The position numbers were made by a program, and so were the translations under genes. Source: Seohaeicola saemankumensis (GTDB lineage Bacteria > Pseudomonadota > Alphaproteobacteria > Rhodobacterales > Rhodobacteraceae). Taken from it: a stretch of 64,000 bases of DNA. Under the pieces are notes generated by a model. It did not search any database and was not told the DNA's origin. It worked only from the letters and a program-made list of their open reading frames with translations. Below, one piece after another: positions 24,678-34,127 of the stretch (position 1 is its first letter; every line of letters starts with the position of its first letter). Location: positions 62,001 to 126,000 of the forward strand of contig NZ_JAIUZI010000011.1 in assembly GCF_020171285.1 (NCBI RefSeq), in the 5' to 3' direction.

Positions 24678-25612
24678 GCAGTTTCTCGGTCACCGAAACC
24701 TCGGCCCGTGCCAAGTGGATTTCCGGCACGCTGGTCATTCTCTATGCGCTGATCACCATGATCCCGCTGGTGTGGATCATGCTGACCGGGTTCAAATCAC
24801 CCGCCGATTCAATCAGTTATCCGCCCAAGGTGGTGTTCGAGCCGACTCTTGAGGGGTACGTGAACCTCTTTACCACTCGGACCCGGCAGACGCAGGAGTA
24901 CCTGGAGGCCAACCCGCCGCAGAACTGGGCCGACGAGATTGTACGCCAGTACGACATGGTGATCGTGGGGCCGTCAAAGTTTGGTCAGCGGTTCATGAAT
25001 TCGGTGATCATCGGGTTCGGGTCGACGTTCCTGTCGATTTTCCTGGGTACGCTGGCGGCCTATGCGTTCAGCCGGTTCCGGATACCCTTGGCCGATGATC
25101 TGCTGTTTTTCATTCTCAGCACGCGGATGATGCCGCCGATTGCGGTGGCGATTCCGATCTTTCTGATGTTCAGGAACCTGGGGCTAAGCGACACGCATCT
25201 GGGGATGATCCTGCTTTACACGGCGGTGAACATCAGCCTGGCGGTGTGGCTGCTGAAGGGGTTTATCGACGAGATCCCGCGTGAATACGAGGAGGCGGCG
25301 CTGATCGACGGCTACACGCGGTTCCAGGCGTTCTACAAGGTGGTGCTGCCGCAGGCGGCCACCGGCATCGCGTCGACCGCGATCTTCTGCCTGATCTTTG
25401 CCTGGAACGAATACGCCTTTGCGGTGTTGCTGACATCTGCCACGGCGCAGACCGCGCCGCCGTTCATTCCCACCATCATCGGCATCGGCGGGCTGGACTG
25501 GCCGGCGGTGGCGGCTGGCGCGACGATCTTTCTGCTGCCGGTCATGGTGTTCACCATCCTTCTGCGCAAGCACCTGCTGCGTGGCATCACATTCGGAGCC
25601 GTTCGCAAATGA
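24674..25612 (+). CDS. Sugar ABC transporter permease, MalG type
   Basis: A 312-residue inner-membrane permease. It begins with a hydrophobic segment (LVILYALITMIPLVWIM), has a larger periplasmic region, and the EAA loop EEAALIDGYTRFQAFYKVVLPQ near the C-terminus. The start overlaps the preceding stop (ATGA); the longer open frame beginning at 24572 is inside the upstream gene. Its own stop overlaps the start of the small membrane protein gene. Confidence 0.9.
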   Translation: MSSFSVTETSARAKWISGTLVILYALITMIPLVWIMLTGFKSPADSISYPPKVVFEPTLEGYVNLFTTRTRQTQEYLEANPPQNWADEIVRQYDMVIVGPSKFGQRFMNSVIIGFGSTFLSIFLGTLAAYAFSRFRIPLADDLLFFILSTRMMPPIAVAIPIFLMFRNLGLSDTHLGMILLYTAVNISLAVWLLKGFIDEIPREYEEAALIDGYTRFQAFYKVVLPQAATGIASTAIFCLIFAWNEYAFAVLLTSATAQTAPPFIPTIIGIGGLDWPAVAAGATIFLLPVMVFTILLRKHLLRGITFGAVRK

Positions 25613-25797
25613 CCTCTTTTGTCAAAGACCTGATGCGCCTGCGCCGGGGAGCCTGGGAAATGGTGGCGACCATCCTGATCGCCCTGGGGGTGTTCATGCT
25701 GATGCAGCCCTTTGCGCTGTGGCTCTACACCTATTCCTTCATCGTCACCTTGGTGGGCACCGTGATGTTCATCATCGTCAGCCATTTCCCGGAGTAG
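25609..25797 (+). CDS. Small membrane protein of the sugar ABC operon (62 residues)
   Basis: A 62-residue protein with two hydrophobic segments (about 19-36 and 39-58: MVATILIALGVFMLM and YSFIVTLVGTVMFII), so likely a two-span inner-membrane protein. It starts by ATGA overlap with the permease gene and ends two bases before the first ATPase, which places it inside the transporter operon. Small membrane proteins also accompany the two-ATPase GlpVSTPQ-type glycerol transporters of rhizobia. I cannot assign it to a named family; an accessory role in transporter assembly or regulation is inferred from position. Confidence 0.7.
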   Translation: MTSFVKDLMRLRRGAWEMVATILIALGVFMLMQPFALWLYTYSFIVTLVGTVMFIIVSHFPE

Positions 25798-25799
25798 TC

Positions 25800-26897
25800 A
25801 TGGCCAAGATCGAGATCAGAAACCTGCGCAAGGAATTCGGCGCCTTCACGGCGGTGCGGGAGAGTTCGTTCACCATCGAGGATGGCGAGTTCTTCATGCT
25901 GCTGGGGCCGTCGGGATGCGGCAAGACGACAACGCTGCGGATGATCGCCGGGCTGGAACTGCCGACCAGCGGAGAGATCCTGCTGGATGGCGAGGAGATC
26001 AGCCAGCGGCCACCGTCGCAGCGCGATATTGCCTTTGTTTTCCAGATGTTCGCGCTTTATCCTCATATGAACGTGCGCAAGAATATCAGCTATCCGCTGG
26101 TGTCGCAGGGGATGCCCAAGGCGCAGGTGCGGGCCAAGGTGGACGAGGTCGCCGGCATCTTGGGCATTCGCGATATCCTGGATCGGCCGGTGGGCGGGTT
26201 GTCGGGCGGTGACCGGCAGCGCGTGGCGCTGGGCCGGGCCATCGTGCGCGAGCCCAAGGCGTTCATGATGGACGAGCCGCTGGGTGCGTTGGATGCCGAG
26301 TTCCGCGAGCATATGGCCGAGGAGCTGCGCGCGCTGCACGACCGGATGGGGGCCACCACGGTTTACGTGACCCATGACCAGCTTGAGGCGATGCAGATGG
26401 GCGACAAGATCGTGGTGATGAACAACGCCGTGGTCGAACAGTTCGGCACGCCGCAGGACATCTATGACTGGCCCGCGACCATGTTCGTGGCCGATTTCAT
26501 CGGCTCGCCGTCGATGAATTTCCTGCGGTTTGATGGCAAGTTGGCGCCGGGAGCCACCCATGTCGGGCTGAACGGCCATGACATGCGGGTGCCGGAGCTG
26601 CGCGAAGGGGCGGAGGGCAAGCTGGTGTTCGGGGTGCGGCCCGAGCATATCACCCTGACCGACGCCGGCGATTACCGCGCCGAGGTGCTGGCGGCGGAAT
26701 ACCTGGGCACCACGCAGATTGTCACGCTGGCCACGCCCAACGGCGAGGTCAAGGCGCGGATCGGGGCGGCGCAGAAGGTTGCCGCCGGCGAGACCGTCGG
26801 ATTGGCGTTCCGGCCCGACACGGTGACGGTGTTTGACGAAGCCAGCGGCCGGGCGCTGCGGTCGGCGAAGAACGAGGGGGTGCTGGCCCATGGCTGA
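25800..26897 (+). CDS. Sugar ABC transporter ATP-binding protein 1
   Basis: A 365-residue MalK/UgpC-type ATPase. It has Walker A GPSGCGKTT, a signature helix LSGGDRQRVALGRA (D replacing the common Q/E), Walker B FMMDEPLGALDAE, the switch His in VTHDQ, and a C-terminal TOBE-type domain (FGVRPEHITL). It couples ATP hydrolysis to import with the two permeases. It overlaps the second ATPase gene by eight bases. Two distinct ATPases in one operon suggest a heterodimer. Confidence 0.9.
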   Translation: MAKIEIRNLRKEFGAFTAVRESSFTIEDGEFFMLLGPSGCGKTTTLRMIAGLELPTSGEILLDGEEISQRPPSQRDIAFVFQMFALYPHMNVRKNISYPLVSQGMPKAQVRAKVDEVAGILGIRDILDRPVGGLSGGDRQRVALGRAIVREPKAFMMDEPLGALDAEFREHMAEELRALHDRMGATTVYVTHDQLEAMQMGDKIVVMNNAVVEQFGTPQDIYDWPATMFVADFIGSPSMNFLRFDGKLAPGATHVGLNGHDMRVPELREGAEGKLVFGVRPEHITLTDAGDYRAEVLAAEYLGTTQIVTLATPNGEVKARIGAAQKVAAGETVGLAFRPDTVTVFDEASGRALRSAKNEGVLAHG

Positions 26898-27882
26898 GGT
26901 GGTTCTGGAAGGTGTCAGCAAGCGGTTCGGCGATACCGAGGCGGTGCGCGACATGTCGATGGTGATCCCGGACGGGGCCTTTGTGGTGCTGCTGGGGCCG
27001 ACCGGGGCAGGCAAGACCACCACGCTGCGGCTGATTTCGGGGTTGGAAAAGCTGGACGCCGGCCGGATCAAGATCGGCGGGCGCGATGTGGGCAACGAGA
27101 CCCCGGCGCAGCGCGATGTGGCGATGGTGTTTCAGCAATATTCGCTTTATCCGCATATGTCGGTGCGCGACAACCTGGCGTTTCCGCTGCGGTCGCCGAT
27201 CCTGAAGACGCCGGAAGCGGAGGTGGCGCGCAAGGTCGCCGAGATCGCCGAGATCCTGCAGATCCCGCACAAGCTGGACAACAAGGCGACCGAGCTGTCG
27301 GGCGGCGAGATGCAGCGGGTGTCGATTGGACGGGCCTTGGTCCGGGATCCGGCGATTTACCTGATGGACGAACCGCTGAGTTCGCTGGATGCCAAGCTGC
27401 GCGCCGATCTGCGGATCGAGCTGAAGCGGATCCAGGGCGATTTGGGCTCGACCCTGCTCTATGTGACGCACGACCAGATCGAGGCGATGACGATGGCGAC
27501 CCATGTGGGCGTGTTGCAGGAGGGTGAGCTGGTGCAGTTCGGCACCCCGCGCGAGGTCTATGAGAACCCGCAAAGCGTTTATGTGGCCAGCCGGCTGGGA
27601 CAGCCGCGCATCAACATCCTGCCGTCGGAGTTGTTCGGCGGGGCGCACAAGGGGCCGCAGATCGGTTTACGGCCCGAGCACATTCGGCAGGGCGATGGAG
27701 TCGAAGCGCGGATCATTCGGGCCGAACACCTGGGCGACCAGACCCGCCTGCATCTGGAGTTGCAGGGCTATTCGGTTACCACGCTGACCGACCCGCACAC
27801 CGACTACGCACCGGATACGATACTGAAAATTAGCCCGCAGGACCCGCTCTATTTCGATGCGGCGGGTGCACGGATATTTTGA
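26890..27882 (+). CDS. Sugar ABC transporter ATP-binding protein 2
   Basis: A 330-residue ATPase of the same family, with Walker A GPTGAGKTTT, Q-loop FQQYSLYPHMSV, signature LSGGEMQRVSIGRA, Walker B YLMDEPLSSLDAK and switch VTHDQIEAM. The C-terminal domain is shorter than in its partner. The start at 26890 lies inside the end of the preceding gene. It is followed 11 bases later by the dihydroxyacetone-kinase-type gene. Confidence 0.9.
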   Translation: MAEVVLEGVSKRFGDTEAVRDMSMVIPDGAFVVLLGPTGAGKTTTLRLISGLEKLDAGRIKIGGRDVGNETPAQRDVAMVFQQYSLYPHMSVRDNLAFPLRSPILKTPEAEVARKVAEIAEILQIPHKLDNKATELSGGEMQRVSIGRALVRDPAIYLMDEPLSSLDAKLRADLRIELKRIQGDLGSTLLYVTHDQIEAMTMATHVGVLQEGELVQFGTPREVYENPQSVYVASRLGQPRINILPSELFGGAHKGPQIGLRPEHIRQGDGVEARIIRAEHLGDQTRLHLELQGYSVTTLTDPHTDYAPDTILKISPQDPLYFDAAGARIF

Positions 27883-27893
27883 CGGAGGGACAG

Positions 27894-29516
27894 ATGGCTC
27901 AGTTTCTGAATACAAAGGCGAACCTTGTCACCGAAGCGATCGACGGGCTGCTGGCCGGTTCTGGCGGCGCCTTGGCGAGGCTGGACGGCTATCCGCATAT
28001 CAAGGTTGTGTACCGGGCTGACTGGGATAAATCCAAGGTCGCCCTGATCTCGGGGGGTGGGTCAGGCCACGAACCGGCCCATGCCGGTTTTGTCGGCAAG
28101 GGCATGCTGACGGCGGCGGTCTGTGGCGAGGTTTTTGCCTCTCCGTCGGTCGAGGCCGTTCTGGCGGGCATTCTCGCGGTGACAGGTCCGGCGGGCTGTC
28201 TGCTGATCGTCAAGAACTATACCGGTGACCGGTTGAACTTTGGCCTGGCTGCCGAACGGGCGCGGGCCCTGGGCCGGCAAGTTGAAATGGTTGTTGTCGA
28301 TGATGACATCGCCTTGCCCGAACTGCCACAGCCGCGCGGCGTGGCCGGCACATTGTTTGTGCACAAGATCGCCGGAGCCCTGGCCGATGCCGGCGAAGAC
28401 CTGAAAACCGTGGCCGAAGCGGCCCGGACCGTGATCGGCAAAGTCGCCTCGATCGGGATGAGCCTGGACACCTGCACCGTGCCCGGATCGCCAAAAGAAG
28501 ACAGGATCGGTGTGGGCAAGGCCGAGCTTGGCCTGGGTATCCACGGCGAGCCGGGGGTCGAGCAGGTCGATTTTTCCACCGCCATGCACGCGATGGATAC
28601 CGTGGTTGCCAAGCTGGGGCCGCATCTGGGGCAGGGCACCTATGTCGCGTTGGTCAACAACCTGGGTTCCACGACTCCGCTGGAAATGTCGGTGCTGACG
28701 CATGCGCTGACCGAAACCGGCATCGCGGCGCATCTGATCGGACCAGCACCGATGATGACATCGCTGGACATGCATGGCTTTTCCGTTTCGGTGATGGAGA
28801 CCAGCCCGAGGGAACTCGCCGCGCTGCAGGCGCCCGTCGATCTGGCCGCCTGGCCGGGTACCAAGTCGATCGTGCCTGTGCCAATTGGTCCCTTGCCGGA
28901 CGGGCTGACGCCCATTGAGCCGATCCCTTCGAAGAACGATAAGGTCCGCGCAACACTGGAGAGAGTGTCCGATTTGCTGATCGCGGCCGAACAGAGCCTG
29001 AACGAACTTGATGCGAAATCCGGCGACGGGGATACGGGCAGCACCCTGGCCACCGCCGCGCGGGCGCTCAAGGGAAGCCTGGACCGGATGCCGCTGGCTG
29101 ATCTGACGCAGTTGTTCCCGGCACTGGGCAATGAACTGAGCCAGACCATGGGCGGCTCGTCGGGCGTGATCCTCGCGATCTTCTTCAACGCGGCAGGAGA
29201 TGCCTGCGCCAATGGTGCGCCGGTCATCGCCGCGCTGCGTGAAGGGTTGGACCGTGTCAGCGAAGTCGGCGGTGCATCCGTCGGCGACCGCACCATGATC
29301 GATGCACTTTCTCCTGCCTTGTCGGCACTGCCAAACGGGATCGTGGCCTCTGCCACTGCGGCCCGGGTTGGCGCGGATAGCACCGCGTCAATTCACCGGG
29401 CGCGGGCAGGGCGCGCGGCCTATGTGCCCGAGGATAATCTAAAGGGCCACAACGACCCCGGCGCCGAAGCGGTTGCACTTCTGTTCGAGGGGCTGGCCAG
29501 CGAATTGAAGGATTAA
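27894..29516 (+). CDS. Dihydroxyacetone kinase-type sugar kinase (DhaK-DhaL fusion)
   Basis: A 540-residue ATP-dependent kinase with both domains in one chain. The DhaK part (about 1-330) has ISGGGSGHEPAHAGFVGKGML and the GEVFASPS stretch that line the substrate pocket. The DhaL part (about 355-540) has the Mg-ATP motif AKSGDGDTGSTL. GGAGGGA places the ATG at 27894. Members act on dihydroxyacetone but also on tetruloses such as erythrulose. With the linked isomerase and dehydrogenase, the true substrate may be a product of an imported sugar or polyol. Confidence 0.87.
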   Translation: MAQFLNTKANLVTEAIDGLLAGSGGALARLDGYPHIKVVYRADWDKSKVALISGGGSGHEPAHAGFVGKGMLTAAVCGEVFASPSVEAVLAGILAVTGPAGCLLIVKNYTGDRLNFGLAAERARALGRQVEMVVVDDDIALPELPQPRGVAGTLFVHKIAGALADAGEDLKTVAEAARTVIGKVASIGMSLDTCTVPGSPKEDRIGVGKAELGLGIHGEPGVEQVDFSTAMHAMDTVVAKLGPHLGQGTYVALVNNLGSTTPLEMSVLTHALTETGIAAHLIGPAPMMTSLDMHGFSVSVMETSPRELAALQAPVDLAAWPGTKSIVPVPIGPLPDGLTPIEPIPSKNDKVRATLERVSDLLIAAEQSLNELDAKSGDGDTGSTLATAARALKGSLDRMPLADLTQLFPALGNELSQTMGGSSGVILAIFFNAAGDACANGAPVIAALREGLDRVSEVGGASVGDRTMIDALSPALSALPNGIVASATAARVGADSTASIHRARAGRAAYVPEDNLKGHNDPGAEAVALLFEGLASELKD

Positions 29517-29523
29517 GCAAAAA

Positions 29524-30579
29524 GTGTCGAGCACCCGGACGGAGACAGCCCAGAAGCCTACCGTAAACGATATCGCGCGGGTCGCGGGCGTCAGCCTTGC
29601 AACGGTTGACCGTGTTTTGAACGCACGTCCGGGCGTGCGCCTGGTGACCATCGAAAAGGTGCGCAAGGCGATAGAAGAATTGGGGTACGTCCGCGATACC
29701 GCCGCCGCCAATCTGGCGCGCAAGCGTGTCTATAACCTGATGATCGTCTTGCCGGACACACAGAACGAATTCGTGCAGGCGCTGCGTCAGCAGATCAGCG
29801 AGCTGGCCAGCAGGCTGGTAACGGAACGCACTCGGCTGGCGACCGTCAGCGTTCCGCCGTTCGATCCGCAGGGCATCGTCGAGACACTGGACGGGCTTGA
29901 TCCAGAGAAGGTTGACGGGGTGGCTGTGATGGGGCCCGAAACGCCGTCGGTCCGCGACGCCGTGCGCCGCGTCCGCGGCAAAGGGATCGCCGTGGTTGCC
30001 CTGGTTTCGGATTTGCCCAGCTCTGAACGCGATCACTTCGTCGGGATCGACAACGTGTCCGCCGGGCGAACGGCGGCCCAGTTGATGGGGCGGTTCGTGC
30101 ATTCCAGTGGCAAGATCCTGGTCATCACCGGATCACGGTTGGCGCGCGACCACTTGGAACGGCGCCAGGGGTTTGACGCGGTCATCGCAGAAGAGTTCCC
30201 CGACCTTGAGGTCGCGGCCACAATCGAGGGGCGCGACGATCCGGAGCGTATCTATCGGCTGATGCCCAGCGTGTTTAAAAACCATCCCAACATCTGCGGC
30301 ATCTATTCTTCGGCCGCAGGAAATGCCGGGTTGATTCAGTTCCTGACGGAACACCGCCCGGACAAGCATATTTCGATTATCGCCCACGAACTGACGCCGA
30401 TTTCGCGCGCGGCCCTGACGGACGGAACCATTGACGCGCTGATCAGCCAGGACGCGGGCCATCTGATCCGGTCGACCGTGCGCTTGTTGCGCGCAACGGC
30501 TGACAAGGTGCCCTTTAACGCTGCGCAGGAACGCATTCGAACGGACATCTATCTAAAGGAAAACATGCCGCCGCCGTGA
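29524..30579 (+). CDS. LacI-family transcriptional regulator
   Basis: A 351-residue protein with an N-terminal HTH (TVNDIARVAGVSLATVDRVLNARPGVR) followed by the hinge and a periplasmic-binding-protein-like effector domain (VDGVAVMGPETPSVRDAV, ILVITGSRLARDHLERRQGF). The start is GTG at 29524, seven bases after the kinase stop; there is no in-frame ATG nearby. Its position inside the transport/catabolism gene set and the two CG-centred sites at 22212-22257 suggest it controls this operon in response to the imported compound or a derivative. Confidence 0.87.
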   Translation: MSSTRTETAQKPTVNDIARVAGVSLATVDRVLNARPGVRLVTIEKVRKAIEELGYVRDTAAANLARKRVYNLMIVLPDTQNEFVQALRQQISELASRLVTERTRLATVSVPPFDPQGIVETLDGLDPEKVDGVAVMGPETPSVRDAVRRVRGKGIAVVALVSDLPSSERDHFVGIDNVSAGRTAAQLMGRFVHSSGKILVITGSRLARDHLERRQGFDAVIAEEFPDLEVAATIEGRDDPERIYRLMPSVFKNHPNICGIYSSAAGNAGLIQFLTEHRPDKHISIIAHELTPISRAALTDGTIDALISQDAGHLIRSTVRLLRATADKVPFNAAQERIRTDIYLKENMPPP

Positions 30580-30609
30580 GGGGCAGGTGCAGAATGGGGA
30601 GGAGAAACC

Positions 30610-31665
30610 ATGAAGACGATCAAGGGTCCGGCGCTGTTTCTGGCGCAGTTCGCGGGTGACGAGGCACCCTTTAACTCTTGGGAGAGCATCACGAAATGGG
30701 CCGCCGATTGCGGATACAAGGGTGTACAGGTGCCCAGTTGGGATGGCCGGCTGATTGATCTGGCCAAGGCCGCTGAAAGCAAGGATTATTGCGACGAGTT
30801 CAAGGGCGTGGCGGCGGAAAACGGGGTCGAAGTGACCGAGCTGTCGACCCATCTGCAGGGTCAGTTGGTCGCTGTGCACCCGGCCTATGACGCGGCTTTT
30901 GACGGCTTTGCTGATCCTTCGGTGCATGGCAACCCGAAGGCACGGCAGCAATGGGCGGTCGATCAGGTGACCAAGGCGCTGACCGCCTCGCGCAACATGG
31001 GGATTTCGGCGCACGTGACATTTTCCGGCGCGCTGGCCTGGCCCTATGTCTATCCGTGGCCGCAGCGCCCGGCCGGGTTGATCGAGACGGCCTTTGACGA
31101 ATTGGCGGCGCGCTGGCGTCCGATTTTGGATCATGCCGAGGATTGCGGGGTCGATGTTTGTTACGAAATCCACCCCGGCGAGGATTTGCACGATGGGGTC
31201 ACTTTTGAGATGTTCCTGCAGCGGCTGGACGATCACCCGCGTTGCAACATGCTCTATGATCCGTCGCACTACGTCCTGCAATGCCTTGATTACCTTGATA
31301 ATATTGACATTTACAAGGACCGGATCAAGATGTTCCATGTCAAGGATGCCGAGTTCAACCCGACCGGTCGGCAGGGTGTTTACTCGGGCTATCAGGGCTG
31401 GACAGACCGTGCTGGCCGGTTCCGGTCTCTAGGGGACGGGCAGGTCGATTTCGGCGCGATCTTTTCGAAAATGGCGGCAAACGATTTTGATGGCTGGGCC
31501 GTGGTGGAGTGGGAATGCTGCCTGAAGCACCCCGAGGATGGCGCCCGAGAAGGCGCGCAATTTGTTCGCGATCACATCATCCGTGTCACGGAAAAAGCCT
31601 TTGACGACTTTGCCGATGGTGGAACAGACGAGGCGGCCAACCGCAAGATGCTGGGGATAGACTGA
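30610..31665 (+). CDS. Sugar phosphate isomerase/epimerase (xylose-isomerase-like TIM barrel)
   Basis: A 351-residue AP-endonuclease-2-type TIM barrel. The metal ligands are recognisable in order: Glu in CYEIHPGED, Asp and His in LYDPSHY, His in FHVKDAE, and Glu in VVEWE. The family isomerises or epimerises sugars or keto-sugars with a divalent metal, or dehydrates related compounds. GGGGAGGAG precedes the ATG. Its last base overlaps the next start, so it is coupled to the Gfo/Idh/MocA gene. Substrate unknown. Confidence 0.85.
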   Translation: MKTIKGPALFLAQFAGDEAPFNSWESITKWAADCGYKGVQVPSWDGRLIDLAKAAESKDYCDEFKGVAAENGVEVTELSTHLQGQLVAVHPAYDAAFDGFADPSVHGNPKARQQWAVDQVTKALTASRNMGISAHVTFSGALAWPYVYPWPQRPAGLIETAFDELAARWRPILDHAEDCGVDVCYEIHPGEDLHDGVTFEMFLQRLDDHPRCNMLYDPSHYVLQCLDYLDNIDIYKDRIKMFHVKDAEFNPTGRQGVYSGYQGWTDRAGRFRSLGDGQVDFGAIFSKMAANDFDGWAVVEWECCLKHPEDGAREGAQFVRDHIIRVTEKAFDDFADGGTDEAANRKMLGID

Positions 31666-32819
31666 TGGTATCGGGACGTAACGAGACGCTGACAGGCCGC
31701 ATTCGTCTGGGCATGGTGGGCGGCGGGAATGACGCTTTCATCGGTGGTGTGCATCGGATCGCGGCGCGTCTGGACGACCATTACGAGTTGGTCGCCGGGG
31801 CGCTGTCCTCGACACCGGAACGGGCGCGGGCCTCGGGCGAGGCATTGGGGCTTGCGCGCATTTATGACGACTTCAAGTCGATGGCGATCCGCGAGGCACG
31901 GCGAAAAGACGGAATCGAGGCGGTGTCGATCGTCACGCCCAATCACATGCATTATCTGGCGGCGCGCGAGTTCCTGAAACGTGGGATTCACGTGATCTGC
32001 GACAAGCCGCTGACCTCGACCTTGGCGGATGCACGCAAGCTGGTGAAGGCGGCCGAGGAGTCTGACGCCCTGTTCATCCTGACCCACAATTACACCGGCT
32101 ATCCAATGGTGCGTCAGGCCCGCGAGATGGTCGCGGCAGGGCAAATCGGCAAAATACGCGTGGTGCAGGTGGAATACCCGCAGGACTGGCTGACCGTTGA
32201 GGAAACGTTCAAACAGGCCGAATGGCGGACCGACCCGGCCCGGTCCGGGGCGGGCGGATCTACAGGAGACATCGGCACCCACGCCTACAACCTGGCGTGT
32301 TTCATCACCGGTCTGGCAGTCGAAAGCCTGGCGGCGGATCTGCAGGCATTTGTTCCGGGGCGGCAGGTCGATGACAACGCCCATGTGATGCTGCGGTTCG
32401 AGGGCGGCGCCCGTGGAATGTTGTGGTCCAGTCAGGTGGCCCCCGGCAACGAAAATGCCCTGAAGATCAGAGTATTCGGTGAAACCGGTGGTCTGGAGTG
32501 GGCCCAGGAAGACCCAAACTACCTTTGGCATACGCCTTTTGGCGAGCCAAAGCGCCTGATCACCCGCAACGGAGCGGGGGCGGGCGACGCGGCGGCCCGG
32601 ATGTCGCGCATTCCTCCTGGCCATCCCGAGGGGTACCTCGAAGGGTTCGCCAATATCTACAGCGAGGCGGCACAGGCGATCATGGCGCACAGGACCGGCG
32701 CCGCGCTGCCTGACGAGGTGACCTTTCCCAGTGTCAGCGACGGGTTGAAGGGCGTTCAGTTCGTATCGGCCTGCGTGGCGTCTTCGAAACGCAACAGCGC
32801 CTGGGTGTCACTGGCCTGA
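31665..32819 (+). CDS. Gfo/Idh/MocA family oxidoreductase
   Basis: A 384-residue NAD(P)-dependent dehydrogenase. The N-terminal Rossmann fold has RLGMVGGGNDAFIGGVHR, the conserved motif VICDKPLTS (usually EKP) and VTPNHMHY. The C-terminal alpha/beta domain has the catalytic GDIGTHAYNL. It probably oxidises or reduces a sugar, inositol or keto-sugar at one carbon, together with the adjacent isomerase. The 3' end converges with the hydrolase gene and overlaps it by 12 bases. Confidence 0.88.
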   Translation: MVSGRNETLTGRIRLGMVGGGNDAFIGGVHRIAARLDDHYELVAGALSSTPERARASGEALGLARIYDDFKSMAIREARRKDGIEAVSIVTPNHMHYLAAREFLKRGIHVICDKPLTSTLADARKLVKAAEESDALFILTHNYTGYPMVRQAREMVAAGQIGKIRVVQVEYPQDWLTVEETFKQAEWRTDPARSGAGGSTGDIGTHAYNLACFITGLAVESLAADLQAFVPGRQVDDNAHVMLRFEGGARGMLWSSQVAPGNENALKIRVFGETGGLEWAQEDPNYLWHTPFGEPKRLITRNGAGAGDAAARMSRIPPGHPEGYLEGFANIYSEAAQAIMAHRTGAALPDEVTFPSVSDGLKGVQFVSACVASSKRNSAWVSLA

Positions 32820-33668
32820 TCCGGGTTCCGCCATGCGGGTCAGCGCGCTGACAAAATGCGGGTGGAACCTTTCGGGGTTCTCGCTCATCGGGAAATGTCC
32901 AATTCCGGGCATGACATCCAGCGTCGCGCCGGGAATGGCCTCTGCGGTGCGGCGGGCGTCCTCGGGGGTGCAGGTCAGGTCGTACTCGCCGACCATGATG
33001 TGAACGGGTGCCTTGGCGGTATCGATCCGGTGCAACTGTCCCACGAGGCTGTCGTCGCGGGTGTAAAAGCTCAGGTCTCCGCGCACCACGCCGGGCCCGG
33101 ACTGCATGAACAGCCATTGAGTGTTCCAGCGTTCGACCTCGGGCGATTGCGGCGCGATATTGGCCGAAATCAGAGCCGCCCCCATTTCCCCACCCGGTGC
33201 GTCAGGCCGGTGAAACCAGTCGATATCATACCAGGCCGGTTGAAAATCTGAGGCTTCGATCGCGATAAAGCCGGCAAAACGGTCGGGATGATGCAAGGCC
33301 AATTGCAAGGCGATCCGTCCCCCCATCGAACAGCCCGCAAAAATCGGGCGGTCCAGTTCTAACGCGTCACAAAAGGCCAACACCGTGTCCATATAGGTTT
33401 TGGTCGTCAGATCGTATTGCTGGGTTTGCCAACCCGCCGGTGGCAGCGACTTGCCATGCCACGGCATATCGGGAGCGATAAACCGGTGCGTCCGGGTCAA
33501 TTCGTCGTCGTTCAGGATGAACCGCCATTGGCGGTTGTCGGATCCGGCGGTGTGAAAGCATACAACCGGGGTGCCCTGACCGGCCTCCTCGAAATAGATG
33601 CGTTGCGTGACCCCGCTGATGTCCAGCGTCACGTAGCGACCGGTGATCGGTTCGAAAACGGCGTTCAT
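32808..33668 (-). CDS. Alpha/beta hydrolase
   Basis: A 286-residue alpha/beta-hydrolase-fold protein. The nucleophile Ser is in FAGCSMGGRIAL, the acid is Asp in VGEYDLTC and the His is in GIGHFPMSENPE. The oxyanion segment CFHTAGSDNRQW precedes. It is likely a cytosolic esterase, lactonase or C-C hydrolase. Its start overlaps the preceding stop (ATGA), so it is coupled to a 130-residue partner and follows a dipeptide-type transporter operon on the same strand. It may process the imported compound. Confidence 0.87.
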   Translation of the reverse strand: MNAVFEPITGRYVTLDISGVTQRIYFEEAGQGTPVVCFHTAGSDNRQWRFILNDDELTRTHRFIAPDMPWHGKSLPPAGWQTQQYDLTTKTYMDTVLAFCDALELDRPIFAGCSMGGRIALQLALHHPDRFAGFIAIEASDFQPAWYDIDWFHRPDAPGGEMGAALISANIAPQSPEVERWNTQWLFMQSGPGVVRGDLSFYTRDDSLVGQLHRIDTAKAPVHIMVGEYDLTCTPEDARRTAEAIPGATLDVMPGIGHFPMSENPERFHPHFVSALTRMAEPGSGQ

Positions 33669-34057
33669 ACAGTCAGCTCTCCGCGTCCGAAATCCATGAA
33701 CTCCTTAAAGAACCTCAAGTTCTTGACCAGGCATAGAATGTCTCCGTCAATGCGGCCCCGGCCGATCTTGATCAGTCCGAAGATGTCGTGGAACCCCGGC
33801 GCCGGCATCGGTTCCCAAAATCGGGCAAGGGCGTCGGCATCGGTGCGCAGGGCAAAGCGCCAGGGTGTCTTGCGGCTGGGGCCGGGCTCGATACGGGCCA
33901 ACTGCCCCTTGTCAAAGAACAGGTAGAACTCTTCGTCGTCGATCTGGATCAGCACGGTTTCGGAAAACAGCGCGCCAAGGCGCCTCAGATGCGGCGTGCG
34001 GTTCAGATTGGTCCGCATGCGCTCAAATCGGACAATCAAGTCGGAGGTATCTGCCAT
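33665..34057 (-). CDS. Hypothetical protein, possibly SCP2-like
   Basis: A 130-residue soluble protein. Stretches such as ETVLIQIDDEEFYLFFDKG and RIEPGPSRKTPWRFALRTDADAL have the strand pattern and spacing of SCP2 sterol-carrier-like domains, which often bind a hydrophobic ligand. The GLIKIGRGRIDGDILCL stretch lies at the place of the SCP2 G-x-L-x-GD region. That family assignment is tentative. It sits between the ATPase of the peptide-type transporter and the alpha/beta hydrolase, and is coupled to the hydrolase by ATGA overlap, so the two may act together. Confidence 0.55.
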   Translation of the reverse strand: MADTSDLIVRFERMRTNLNRTPHLRRLGALFSETVLIQIDDEEFYLFFDKGQLARIEPGPSRKTPWRFALRTDADALARFWEPMPAPGFHDIFGLIKIGRGRIDGDILCLVKNLRFFKEFMDFGRGELTV

Positions 34058-34127
34058 GTCTGCATCCTGAAATCCGGCGTCGGGTCATGCCCGCAATAGG
34101 GCGAGTTTGCACAATTGTCTTGCGGGG

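Noticed and set aside
25731..27095. 454-residue antisense frame over the two ATPase genes
   Set aside because: The plus strand encodes both ATPases with all motifs; the antisense frame is His/Arg/Gln-rich without any domain.
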